Source: Meandrina meandrites
Taxonomy: Eukaryota > Cnidaria > Anthozoa > Scleractinia > Meandrinidae
Assembly (NCBI GenBank): GCA_963693305.1
Contig: OY855908.1
Coordinates: forward strand, 36,260,305-36,324,304
DNA length: 64,000 nucleotides
Direction: 5' to 3'
In this document: positions 11,111 through 21,947 of the stretch, piece after piece
Position numbering within the stretch: position 1 is the stretch's first letter
Layout of the letters: the number at the start of each line of letters is the position of its first letter
The notes under the pieces: generated by a model
What the model was told of the DNA's origin: nothing
Seen by the model: the letters and a program-made list of their open reading frames with translations, nothing else
Database searches by the model: none
Translations under genes and position numbers: made by a program

Positions 11111-12017
11111 ATGTCCTTAAACTTCAACACAACGAGGAATGGGACACAGCTATCGAGCTGCTTCAATCCCACAGCAGAAAAAAATCGGAAAAACCTTTGC
11201 TTACTGCCTAATCCTTGCTATTTCGCTGCTTGGCAATTCGTTCCTCGGGATAATTGTCTATAGAACGCAAGCCATGAGAAAACCCATCAACTTCATTATC
11301 GTAAATATGGCCATGTTCGATCTGCCGTGTGCGATTTTCCTATTTCCTATTTATTTGGCCTGGTCTTATGTAAGTTTGCTGCTTTCTTCTTAACTACTGT
11401 TTCTGTTTTCTGTGTCTATTCAGAGTCTGGGATCGATCTGGAGCTGTGGTGTTTCCCTTCCGTTCGCCACTCATCAGTTCAAAGCTGTGCCCCTTCTTCA
11501 TTCTCGCAACTTGGATCGTCGCGATGGCTGTCTGGTCACCATATCTTCTCGCCTACAAACTTGTGGAGTATCCAGGAGGGCCGGCGTGTACACTGCAGTG
11601 GAATGAAGTCTTTGGAGACTCATCATCTCATCCAAATTACATTTTAGCAATAAATGTTGTGTTCTTTTATACTCCATTAGTGTTGCTAGTCAATACTATA
11701 CACTGTCAAAACTCAAGTCACAAGTGATTCCAGGCGAGCAATCGGTCAACGCGAGACAGCAACGCGCTAGAAGGGAGCGAAATGTGCTGAAGATGGCCAT
11801 TGCTATTGTGTTAGGATTTGCAGTATGCTGGCTGCCCTTAAGTTTTGCGTGGATCCTGTTGCTCTTAGTATCGGACATATGGTCGTGTGACTTCCAGTAC
11901 TTTTGGTCTGTTGCCATAGTTTTGGCTCACTCAAATTGTGCTATAAACCCTTGCATCTGTTTTATTTTCAGTGAAAATTATCGGCAAGCACTAAAGAATC
12001 TTCGTAGATGCTTTTGA
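11111..12017 (+). pseudogene. Class A GPCR pseudogene, array copy 3
   Basis: Starts like its sisters (MSLNFNTTRNGTQLSSCFNPTA) but has at least four lesions. An extra A in the A-tract near 11180 shifts frame before TM1. About 45 bp are missing between TM2 and TM3 near 11345, removing the conserved TELYVDSW segment. About 15 bp are missing near 11430, removing LIAVD including the DRF Asp. Small deletions near 11690-11710 remove the end of TM5. The TM6-TM7 part (11724-12017) still reads cleanly to RCF. It is closest to copy 2. Confidence 0.93.
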
Positions 12018-12482
12018 GCAGAACAGGAGTAATCAGGCCACAACGAGTAGTCAAATTGTGGGGTTGGCTCATAAAAACAATCAACTAGCCAAAAGACAAG
12101 TGATTTAGGGAATAAATTTAAGTTGCTAGCTGTGGAAGATCAAACCAAATGCGAAATATGATAATGCAGTAAATCAGGCAGAGCTGAATCTTCCGTTTCG
12201 GTTAAAACATTTACATCTACAAGTATAGATAGGTTGTTTCGGTCCATTACTTCAAAAGCGCTTGAACGCTGAGGTTACATGATCATACTACCTGTATTTA
12301 TTTGTACTCTGTATTTGTAGATTTCTTTAATTGTTAGGTAGTTTCAGTGGACATGAAACATTTCTATAATAGTTATTTCAAATTACTTAAGTTTGCAATT
12401 TTCTTTAATTAGAAATCTGCACAAGGGGTAAATACAGTTTCAAATCGTCTCTTGGCGGAGAGGGAAGTCGAAGAGCAGGAAG
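12018..12482 (+). repeat. 3' flanking module, copy 3
   Basis: No gene. Mixed similarity to the flanks after copies 2 and 4 (AATCAGGCCACA, GAATAAATTTAAGTTGCTAG, TCTGTATTTGTAGATTTCTTTAAT), leading into CAAATCGTCTCTTGGC, which recurs at 18797 and 48731. Confidence 0.6.
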
Positions 12483-12490
12483 ATTCTGTC

Positions 12491-13194
12491 TCGGGGTTGG
12501 AAGCGGAGTCATTGGACTTTGAATATTTATGATTCCTGTCTTCTTTTACCTCAATGATTCATGATTCGTTTATAAGTTTCATTCGATATTCATAATTCAT
12601 TTTTCACTGTTTTAATCCAATTTTCATGATCTACTGAAAATAACTTTTAACCAGTTTCTGTTGTTTTTCGCTTACACGATGGTTGCGAATTCTCTAGTGT
12701 TTATGCCAGTTCCCGCTAGCAAAGTCTACCTTTTCAAATGGAGCCTTTCCTAGGACGAAATTATGCCGGAAACCGATGTAAATTATTTGCTCTGATATAT
12801 GTCGTCAAGTTATTTCCAAAGTATTCACTGTGTGTAACATACCTTATCACAGTCAAGCTAGGGATAAAGGTGCCAACATTTTCAGTCCTTTCTTGTGGGG
12901 AGGGGCGGGTCTGGCCGCATGTTCGCCCAGAAAATTTTTAAAATTCATGCTCAGAGATGCTATTTCCGGCTATTTCTGAGATATATATTTGTAATATATA
13001 TTTGTGAAGAAGTTTTGTAGTTTACATTCAATGATCACACGCCTCCAATATCGATGGAAGTATTCATTTGTTATTCATGATTCGTTTAGCCATCTCTCGT
13101 TATTCATGATTGCCAAGTTTTAAACACGAAGACTCATGATTCCTATCAATTTTACAGCTATGATTCATGATTCATGATTCCGCTTCCACCCCCG
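12491..13194. mobile_element. hAT-like non-autonomous DNA transposon, 704 bp
   Basis: Terminal inverted repeats: left CGGGGTTGGAAGCGGAGTCA, right (reverse complement) CGGGGGTGGAAGCGGAATCA. An 8-bp duplication ATTCTGTC flanks it at 12483-12490 and 13195-13202. The related flank at 48768 reads AGATTCTGTCAATCAC without interruption, an apparent empty site. Subterminal CATGATTC words are repeated at both ends. No transposase frame. Confidence 0.82.
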
Positions 13195-13202
13195 ATTCTG
13201 TC

Positions 13203-14200
13203 AATTACCAATTATTTGCATGCTTTAGTCACGTGTAGTCCCTGGTAGGACCTCTATCGCAAGAGGGCGAACTTCCCACGACGAAGCAACAACAACGTAC
13301 CAACGTATGGGGAAATTAATATTGGAAAGGCCTTTAATTTTAGAAAGCCTAGGTGGCTGGTTGTTTAACTCTGCCAGCAATGCTGCAATCTGCTGCTTAT
13401 CGTGCAGAAGTCCAAAATGTTTCTGTTTTGTTTTCCCCAGTGTTTCAAAACAAAATTTTGTGAAAAGAGAATTTTTGAAATACAGCCTTCCAAAGTTTTA
13501 TGTAAAGGATCGGTCGTTTTTTTTATTTATTAATTTATTTATTATTTATTTTCGGATACAAGTCTATTTTCATTCTATTATATTCAATGCACGTATCTAA
13601 ACTAAAGGGGTTGTGATTCATCAACAAATGCCTTTACTGGTCCTCAATATTTGTATATGATTCAATGCATGCTTGAAAAACTCTGCAGAATGGTGTTTAA
13701 CCGTTCCTTGGACAATGGCTAAAAATTTATCATAGTCCGTATTGTAAAGTTCATTCGTAATTCTCTTTAGTAAGGAAACAATAGTGTTAAACGAGGCCAG
13801 TGAAATAAATAATGTTTTAAGCTACATCATTTTTTGACAGCATCTTTACTGAGCAGCTTTGTGGATTGAAATTTTGATGGAGCAGTGTTTAACAGTTATC
13901 ACTTGCAAACTTTCTTAACGTGTTTACAAAGAACTTTTATCATTTTCATCATTACAAAAGAGGCGATGGGACAGTTTTGTCGAAAAGGAAAATACCAAAC
14001 TTGTTTGTTGACTGAGTGGGAAGCCTGAGCGGAAGCTTCTGTCAATCACCTGCACGATGTTATCACGTGCAGTGCCCGGATGGCTTCCTCTCTGACACCT
14101 GCCATGCTATGCCTCACGTATTTCATGTGATTTCGTTGAGCGAAGAAGGGAAATTAAAATACTCTACAGAACTCTCCTCCTTTCCTTTCCAACTATACAT
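13203..14200. repeat. Array tail module, copy 3
   Basis: No gene. Contains the tail signature TATATGATTCAATG..CTCTGCAGAATGG (13655-13692), a T/A-rich TTTATT run near 13520, and a second GGAAGCTTCTGTCAATCACCTGCACG segment at 14032. A patchwork of duplicated flank. Confidence 0.55.
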
Positions 14201-14990
14201 GCATGCATGACTCTGCCAACAGTCCGACTTAAAATTTTTAATAAACAATAATTCGCTTCTTTGATGTGCGGTTCACAAAAGACACATATTTGGCTGTTTG
14301 CCCGTGCACGCAGCATTTGTTGCGCACACAAAATTTGTGTCTGACATGTCCGAGACACAACAGAGATGCTATTTGTAGGGTACAGGAGTTAAAGTTTTCA
14401 CAGATAGCTTGAGAGAATACGGTACACGGATATTTCGCCTGCTGCTATACTCCGAAATGCATCCGATAAAAGACCGTATAAAGCTTTAACGACTTCTTGC
14501 GGGAAAACAAATACAGATCAACCGATGCCTTGAATTTTTTCTCTGAACCCTCCATATTCACTTAAGCCACTCTAATCAGCTGTTTGAAAACTAAGGGCGC
14601 AAGAACTTCTGGTTTTGTTAATTCCGCCATTTTCCTCGATCTATATGAAACAAGGAAAAAAAGAGAAGAGACCTAATTACTTGTTCGTGCATAATGCCTA
14701 GAGGATGAATAAGCTGACTAATAGATAAATAGCGAAAATTTTAAACAGTCGTTTTTATAGCTTGAATTATCCTTTGCATCAATGACTTTTACGCTTTGCA
14801 TTTCAAGATGTCCCAACGTAAAAGTGAGTCTTACCACAATGCAAGACCGGACATTTTCGCAAAACTGGAAATATTCTCCTTTTAATTGTCAAAATTTCCT
14901 ACGTCATTTGCAGATCAGAAATGAACAGTTTCAAATTAACATCGGCAAATAAAGTTGTTTTGACAATTGCTTTCATGCTTGTGTAAATTA
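14201..14990. other. No gene seen
   Basis: AT-rich. Contains CAACGACTTCTTGCGGGAAAACAA-like sequence also seen near 9832 and 25180, so part is duplicated upstream flank. No supported coding sequence. Confidence 0.45.
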
Positions 14991-15018
14991 CCATTGGTAT
15001 CATGATTAATTGCATGAT

Positions 15019-15067
15019 TGACGTCACCACGTCCAAAGATTATCCCGCCTTCGGTAGAACATAAATA
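15019..15067 (+). promoter_or_regulatory. Core promoter of copy 4: CRE palindrome plus ATAAATA
   Basis: A perfect TGACGTCA (15019-15026) lies ~40 bp before ATAAATA (15061-15067), with TATCCCGCCTTCGG between them. The CCCGCCTTCGG plus TATA arrangement is shared with copies 9 and 10. The ATG follows 78 bp after the TATA-like box. Confidence 0.6.
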
Positions 15068-15144
15068 GAATGTTGCTTCCTCGTTAGCAAACCAGAAGAT
15101 AAACCATTTGTAGTTGCCAGCGAATAAGAACCTGAACAACGAGA

Positions 15145-16113
15145 ATGTCGGCAAACATGAACACAACGACGAACGGAACACAGCCATTGAGTTGCATCTT
15201 TAACCATACGGCAAACAGAATCGGATCAACCTTCACTTACTGCCTGATCTTTACTGTGTCGATGTCTGGAAACATCTTAATCGGTATAGTTGTCTACAAG
15301 ACGAAAACGATGAGAAAATCAATTCACTTTTTAATCGTAAACATGGCCATGTCGGATCTGCTGTATCCAATTTTTCTGATCCCGCGTCGTCTAACAGAGT
15401 TGTACGTCAACTCCTGGCAGATCAGTGGTCCTCTTGGCCAGGCTCTCTGCAAACTGCAGCCTTTCGCAGAAAATGTTTCTCTTACAGTGTCTATTCAGAG
15501 CCTGGTTCTAATAGCAGTGGATCGATTTGGAGCTGTGGTATTTCCCCTCCGTTCCCCACTTATCAGTTCAAAGCTGTGCTCCTTCTTCATTTTCGCCACT
15601 TGGATCGTCGCCATGGCTATCTGGTCCCCATTTCTCTTCGCCCACAAACTTTTTGAAAATCCAGGAGGGGTTCAGTGCTGGCTGCATTGGAATGAAGTCT
15701 TTGGAGAGTCCTCATCTTATGAAAATTACCTGTTAGCAATATTTGTTGTAAACATTTACACCCCTTTAGTGTTGATAGCAATACTTTACACCATCATCTA
15801 TTTCAAGCTGAAGACAAAGATTATTCCAGGCGAGCAATCGGCCAACGCGAGACAGCAACGCGAGAAAAGGGAGCGAAATGTGCTGAAGATGGCCATTGCT
15901 ATTGTGCTAGGGTTTGCAGTATGCTGGCTGCCCATCAGTATCATGGGTATTCTGATCCTCTTTGTATCAGACAAATGGCCTTGTGGCTTCAAATACTTCT
16001 TTTGTGTTGCCAGTTTTATGTTTTTATCAAATTGTGCTATAAACCCTTGCATCTGTTTTATTTTCAGTAAAAATTATCGCCAAAGTCTCAGGAATCTCCT
16101 TAGATGCTTTTGA
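15145..16113 (+). CDS. Class A GPCR, array copy 4
   Basis: Intact 322-residue single-exon receptor. There are two candidate starts, 15145 (MSANMNTTTNGTQ) and 15157 (MNTTTNGTQ). Copies 9-11 lack the first Met because ATG reads AAG or AGG-like there, so the second may be the ancestral start. It has GN in TM1, SDLL in TM2, TM3 Cys, DRF, TM4 W, ECL2 Cys (VQCWLHW), YTPLV, CWLP and NPCIC, and ends LLRCF. Its TM3 pocket LQPFAENVSLTV is unique in the array, with a charged Glu. Downstream sequence closely matches that of copy 1. Confidence 0.95.
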   Translation: MSANMNTTTNGTQPLSCIFNHTANRIGSTFTYCLIFTVSMSGNILIGIVVYKTKTMRKSIHFLIVNMAMSDLLYPIFLIPRRLTELYVNSWQISGPLGQALCKLQPFAENVSLTVSIQSLVLIAVDRFGAVVFPLRSPLISSKLCSFFIFATWIVAMAIWSPFLFAHKLFENPGGVQCWLHWNEVFGESSSYENYLLAIFVVNIYTPLVLIAILYTIIYFKLKTKIIPGEQSANARQQREKRERNVLKMAIAIVLGFAVCWLPISIMGILILFVSDKWPCGFKYFFCVASFMFLSNCAINPCICFIFSKNYRQSLRNLLRCF

Positions 16114-17165
16114 GCACACCAGGAATAATCCGGCCACATCAAGTCAAATTTAAATTGTCAACTAAGATTGAGTCTCCACTAGCATCGATACTAGATAAAA
16201 CGGCCAAAAGACATGTAATTGAGGAATGAATTTTTGCTAGCAGCGACCAATCAAACCCAAACGCGAAATATGGTCATTTATTAAATGATCACAACTAAAT
16301 TTGAACGAGGCAGAGAAAATCCTTTTTCATTTCCGTTAGAACATTTACATTAACAGGTATGCATTGGATGTTTCTGTTGACCTAAACTTGTAAATAGTAT
16401 TAATTTCAAAGTGCTTTGTAATTGATTGTACTCAAGAGAAGCTTTGTACAACGGTTGTAACTGTTCCTTGAACACTTGGTTTACATGATCATGTCAATTG
16501 TAGTTATTTTTACACTGTATAGGTAGATTTTTTAAATTTTGAGCCAGTTTCAATGGACATGGAACTTTTCAATAATATTTATTTCAACACGTGTATATGA
16601 TTCAATGTATTTTTGAAAAAACTCTGCAGAATGGTTTTTAACCGTTCTTTAGACACTGGCTACAAAATATTATTTTAGTCGTATTGTAAACTTCATTTGC
16701 AATTTGCTTTAGCCGAAAAAACAGTAAAATCGGCAAAAAGACAACACAGTTTTAAGAAGTAAAATCTGATTCCTTATGTCTTCCGACCCCTTTTTCTTGC
16801 TTCCCTCTTAGTTACAGCCGAACATTAAACTCCCTGTCTTCCTCTGTCCTCCACTGCGCACTTTCTTTCTCAGTTTTATCGCCATTGTTCTGCATGTCTG
16901 ACTCAACAGTATTAATACCCACACTAATGAGATGCATAGGACTTTCCTGTTTTAAAACAAATCACCATGTTTATCAACCCAAGTCCGAGCCTGATTCTCA
17001 GAACAGTCAGCCTTACAGGTCATTTGCTATTGTTAATTTATATTAAATCGAGCCTCTTCGTTACACTGAGACTACTGACTAGAATATTCTAGAAAGCTGC
17101 CTGATCTGCTTGAAATGTGCAAGCCGTTAGTTAATAAATCCTAGGGGCACTGTCTGCTTTATTAA
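16114..17165 (+). repeat. 3' flank and tail module, copy 4
   Basis: No gene. This is the uninterrupted version of the copy 1 flank (822-1223 plus 3378-3935), showing that the 2.15 kb block there is an insertion. TAATGAGATGCATAGGA at about 16924 is the uninterrupted equivalent of the SINE target near 43172. Confidence 0.75.
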
Positions 17166-18130
17166 AAGCAGGACTATATCATATTACGAGTTAGTTTTTG
17201 TGTTTTTGTTTTAGAACACCCTTTTCCAATTGGACGTTTTACGTTTGTAGTATCTCGATGTTTTAGAAATATTCTATGTCAAGATTGTAATCGTCTCTTG
17301 CCTGAGAGGAAAGCAAGAACAGGAAGCTTCTGTCAATCACTTGCACGAGTTAGTCACGTGTAGCAACTAAACGGCATGCTTCACTTTATTCGATGACCTA
17401 TAGTGCAGAATGAATACTCCGTTAAAATCACCTCTTACGTTGTTTAGCGAGCAAAACGTTTTAAAAGCACTTTACCTTTCATTGTAAAATCCTTCTTTTC
17501 CTTCAGAGCATATTACTCTGCAAGCAACGCTGCAGTCAGCTGATTGTTGTCACTTGGGTCGTCGCGAATGCAACATGGAACAAAAGTGTTTTACTGTGTA
17601 GAATTTTTGTTTTTGTTTTTTTCGGGGGGAGGAGGGTGGTCACTGAAAAGCATCTTAGGTTTGAGTGGGGGCAAACATAAAATATCCTTTCAAACTGGAA
17701 AATACTTATAGGCCGCACCCCATAAATCTAAACCAAATCGCGAAATACATGATTATGTATTAAATGATTATATTCAAATTTGCACGAAGCAGAAAGAACC
17801 CTTTTTCCGTTTCGGTTAAAATATTAGGGACCTTCAGATCGGAGTACGAGTACCACTTTTCGAACCTAACGCTTATGCTTTGGATTATCACATTTCACAC
17901 CAATCTCGTACCAATCGTCTCCTTTTTAACTGGTCAGCAACAGGGAGGAGTGAGAGCTCTGGAAACATAACTGGATTGAAATTCAAAAATCGTACTCGTT
18001 CTCGTTCTCGTAGTTCAATCTGAAGGTCCCCATTTATATCTACAGGTATACATTGGTCTATTATTTCAAATTTTATTTTTTTGTATTTGATTGAATGTAC
18101 TTAAAAAGCACTTTGTACAATCGTTTTGAC
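17166..18130. other. No gene seen; duplicated fragments
   Basis: Contains GGAAGCTTCTGTCAATCACTTGCACG (17321) and TTCAGAGCATATTACTCTGCA (17501), both recurring near 48770-48940, and a GTACGAG..CACATTTCACACCAATCTC segment related to 5537-5620 and 19792-19860. No supported coding sequence. Confidence 0.5.
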
Positions 18131-18133
18131 GTA

Positions 18134-18279
18134 ATATATCAAACACGAGAGAGCGTGTTTCATCACATTTCCAAACACCGAGAAGAGAGTTGAAAATACG
18201 ACGCGCAGCGGAGTATTTTTGACGAACTTTGAGGTGTTTGGAAATGTGATGATACACTCTTTTGAGTGTTTGATATATC
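18134..18279. repeat. GA/GA hairpin H3, three GA steps per arm
   Basis: A perfect 19-bp middle arm, 18161-18179 with 18233-18251. Tandem GA/GA occurs at 18147-18148 with 18264-18265, 18180-18181 with 18231-18232, and 18200-18201 with 18211-18212. The apex is GA-CGC-GCA-GCG-GA. GA spacings are mirrored (33 and 20 nt in both arms). Confidence 0.85.
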
Positions 18280-18559
18280 TTCTCAATCGAAACTAAAACT
18301 AACGAGAAAACGGAGAAATAAAATCGTGAAAATCTATGCTAATTAAGATCAGATTTCCAAACTGCCTTCACGGTTCTGATTTCCTTTGTTTCAACTAGAT
18401 GAATTATTAATGACATGTTCAAAAAAACAAACAAGACACATCATTTACTAGAAACAATAGAATATGAATATCGAAAGTATGCAGAATAAGCATGTTAAAA
18501 GGTATAGTTTATAGTGCTTGTAAAAGGAAGTATAAGGAAGTTTTTTAAAATCTGTTGAA

Positions 18560-19230
18560 ATAGTTTCCCAAAGTTTTGATGAAACAAAAGAGAAAGTAGA
18601 GGTCCCATAGTTATTATTTGCCCCAAATTAGCAGCAAATCTGGTATTGTGTGTATGAACTTCAGAGGTCTGAGTAAGGGCTCTATAGAATATTGTTTTTT
18701 AGTTATTAATATTTATTTTGTAGTTATTTTGCTAACTCCATTTGCAATTTTCTTCAATTAGAAAACAATAAAATGCACAAAAACGTCAACACAGTTTCAA
18801 ATCGTCTCCTGGCTGAGAGGGAAGCTTCTGAACATGAAGCTTTTGTAAATCACTTGCATACATGCTGTTCCTCTATTGTAGAAGTTGGTATTGTTTTAGG
18901 GGCAAAAAAGGTACTGTTGGTCACTCTGTTGTCCTCCCTCTTGAAAGGTAGCGGGCCTTTACCGTATCACCAATTTAATACAACAGTTACTAACTGAACC
19001 TACATGTCACTGCGAAATGTTCCTGCAGTATGTCCTTTCGCAGTCAGCAACTCTCTGACGGACCAACTTTTTAAAGTGAAATCTGGAACGCGCAAAATTC
19101 AAGTTTTACTGATTTCTATATTTTGATTATCGTTTTCATGGTAATATCGATTTTCTTTACAAGTAGACCAAACCAATCTGCAATCTAAGAGCAACAACTG
19201 GTGTAATTCTCATATCAATCCGACGAGGAA
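18560..19230. repeat. Array tail fragment without gene
   Basis: No gene. Contains TTTGCAATTTTCTTCAATTAGAAAACAATAAAATG with AATAAA at 18767-18772, and CAAATCGTCTCCTGGCTGAGAGG, both array-tail signatures, followed by unrelated AT-rich DNA. Confidence 0.5.
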
Positions 19231-19235
19231 ACACT

Positions 19236-19985
19236 CCTGGGAAGGTGATTGAAAAATGTTCGCTTTGTTTCCAAAGAAAACTGTATCGAGACACCTTGAA
19301 ATACGTTTCCAGCAGGAATCAACTCAGTGCAAATGATGGTTCAGCCAATCACAAGCAAGTTGTCATACCCTTGACTACCAAACATGCCCTTGATAAATAA
19401 ATATTGCCTTCGTGCTAAACCAATCATCATAAAGTAAACTTTTGCGTCCGGAAACTTCACGGAAACAAATAACAACGGAAACCAAGCTAATGGCAAAAAT
19501 ATGTCGTGCCGTGTCATTTCCGTTCAGGAAACAGGACTGATATATCATTGAAGCTTTCAAACCTCCGCATCCGCAGCCAGGAAATTTACACGGAAACAGC
19601 GACATTTATGTTAAATACAGTTGTTTCACTTTTTGACAGCGCTAATAACAACAAGGACAATCGTTTCGTACACGTATTTTAATTGATATACCGGCTAATG
19701 CCAAAAGATAACGTTTCCTTGGGGAACTTCCAGCCAGAGTTGACTTTTCTTTAAGTAATCATTTTGACATATAATTAAGGATCCTCACCTCGAGTACGAA
19801 ATTGATTACGTGTACGACTGTTCAAACCCATAGTATTGTCACATTTCACACCAATCTCACATTTTTTCAACTAGTCAGCAACAGAGAGAGTGATCGAGGT
19901 CAGTGAGGGCTCTGGGAACATAACTGGACTGAAATTCGAAAGTCCTACTGGTATTCGATCTCATATTCGTACTCGGATCTAAAGG
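19236..19985. repeat. Segmental duplication A, copy 2
   Basis: Collinear with 4987-5730; see that entry. No gene. Confidence 0.8.
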
Positions 19986-20560
19986 GTCCTAACAGTTCTG
20001 TAAAAGCACAACTTACTCAGGACTTTCTCCATTTCCAGAAATAAAATAAAACCAGATGTGTCAACTAACAAACAGCTATTTGCAGGAGTAAGCATTACTT
20101 TATAACAGCCAAGACAAGAATTGAACAATTTTGTCGTTCGTTGCTGTGCATGTTTTAAAAGGATAATTATCTAGCATGCGCATAAGCCAAAACATAATCC
20201 CGCCTTACATTTTTTTCATTTAGTTAACAACCCAAATATAACAAAATAATTTCTGAGTGTAACAGCTTGAGAAGAAACTGACTAACTATGAGAATAAGAG
20301 AAAACTTGAATACAATGCGCAGTGGAACGCAGTTATCCAGCTGATTACATTCCTAATGCTGCATGATCTTTCTACTTTCGCTGCAAGGAAATTCTCTCAC
20401 GTTCTGAGAACTCACAGGCAATTTCTAAATCCAAAACGTCTCACTTATTTTACGGCCCCTTATAGGCTTGAAAATGAATTTGTGTCGCGCCGACCAAACG
20501 AGATTCTTTTAGGGGTGTTTTTAAAATTTTCTGACGAACACTCCATTTTCACAAACGCTT
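19986..20560 (+). repeat. Relic 5' module B/C, copy 3
   Basis: Same block as at 10148, slightly shortened at its start (ACTCAGGACTTTCTCC-type change near 20015). Confidence 0.7.
20288..20344 (+). pseudogene. Receptor N-terminal relic 3
   Basis: MRIRENLNTMRSGTQLSS then TGA. Equivalent to the relics at 6045 and 10485 but shorter by a nonsense change. Confidence 0.5.
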
Positions 20561-20589
20561 GAGCGTCGCAAGGTTTTCTGTCGTACCTT

Positions 20590-20935
20590 ACGATATACAG
20601 ATTTAACCGATTGGAACCTGTTCAATGCACAACCTTCAAATTTTGGAACTATGCTATTTTTAACATTCTCTTTCTGGCAGTGTCAGTGCTTTTTGTGTCA
20701 AATTTGTAAGTTTATGTTCTAGCTTGCCGTTATATTTGATGATATTTTGCACACAGAGAGACAGATATTAGCTTTCCTTTGTACATAATCGCCAGAGGCT
20801 ACTAATCAGTTGACTGGAAGTTTTAATAGAACCTGCAAAATTTTCCCCGCTTTCAGTCGCGCAAAGTAAACAGAGTAGCGTCTTCTTCTTAAGAAATTAA
20901 AATATCTTGGGAGACTTAAAAAAAGGTGGAATCGA
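20590..20935 (+). promoter_or_regulatory. Orphan proximal block D with no gene
   Basis: A complete copy of the proximal block (CAGTGTCAGTGCTTTT, TTTGATGATATTTTGCACAC, CGCGCAAAGTAAACAGAGTA, AAATATCTTGGGAGACTT). Where the ATG should follow, it runs into GGTTCCTAACAGTTCTGTAG, the start of another B module. Confidence 0.7.
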
Positions 20936-20937
20936 AG

Positions 20938-21510
20938 GTTCCTAACAGTTCTGTAGAAGCACAACTTGCTTTCCAGAAATGTGTCTTTACTCAATTCTTC
21001 GGAGATGGTGCTTCAACTAACAAACAGCTATTTGCAGAAGTAAGCATTACTTCATAAAAGCCAAGAATTGAACAATTTTCCCTTTTCCTCCCTTGTCGTT
21101 CGTTGTTGTGCATGTTTTAAAAGGATAATTATTTGGCATGCGCATAAGCCAAAACATAATCCCGCCTTAGATTTTCTTTTCATTTAGTTAACAACCCAAA
21201 TGTAACAAAATAATTTCTGAGTGATACAGCTGGAGAAGAAACTGACTAACTATGAGAATAACAGAAAATTTGAATACAACGCAACGTGGAACACTGTTAT
21301 CCAGCTGTTTCAGTACACTCCTAATGCTGCATGACCTTCCTAGTTTCGCTGCAAGGAAATTCTGTCACGTTCTGAGAACGCAAGGCAATTTCCGAATCCA
21401 AAACGTCTCACTTATTTTACCTCCCCTTATAGGCTTGAAAATGAATTTGAGTCGTTCCTACCAAACGAGATTCTGGTATCTTTAAGGAGTGTTTTTAAAA
21501 TTTTCTAACA
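20938..21510 (+). repeat. Relic 5' module B/C, copy 4
   Basis: Same block, leading through CCTTATAGGCTTG to the real block D of copy 5. Together with 19986-20935 it forms a ~950-bp tandem duplication upstream of copy 5. Confidence 0.75.
21252..21485 (+). pseudogene. Receptor N-terminal relic 4
   Basis: MRITENLNTTQRGTLLSSCF.. The first ~20 codons match the receptor N-terminus. The frame then stays open to 77 codons through sequence that is non-coding in the other three copies, so the length is probably accidental. Confidence 0.4.
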
Positions 21511-21639
21511 AGCACGCCATCTTAATAAACGTTTGAGCGGCGCAATGGTTTTCTGGCGTGCCCTGTGCTTTCGAATTTAACTTATAAGAACCTGTTCAAT
21601 ACACAACTTTCAAATTTTTGAACCATGTTATTTTTAACA

Positions 21640-21947
21640 TTCTTTTCCAGCATTGTCAGTGGTTGATCTGTCAAACTTGTAAATTTATGTCCTAGCCTGC
21701 AGTTATATTTTACGATATTTTGCACACAGAGAGACAGATATCAGTTTTCCTTTGTACATAATTGCCAGCGGCTAAATATCGGTTGACTGACAGTCTTAAT
21801 GGAACGTGCAAAATTTTCCCTGCTTTCAGTCGCGCAAAGTAAACAGAGTAGCGTCTTCTCCTTAAGAAAATTAAATATCTTGCAAGACTTAAAAAAAGCT
21901 GAAAAGGAGACATACGAGAATTATACATACGAGAATTTAACGCAACG
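21640..21947 (+). promoter_or_regulatory. Proximal block D upstream of copy 5
   Basis: Same block as before copies 2 and 3. The last ~40 bp are rearranged: GAGACATACGAGAATTATACATACGAGAATTTAACG replaces the segment with the conserved first ATG (described here in words: a duplicated CATACGAGAATT word), so the usual MSLNFNTT start is lost. Confidence 0.55.
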
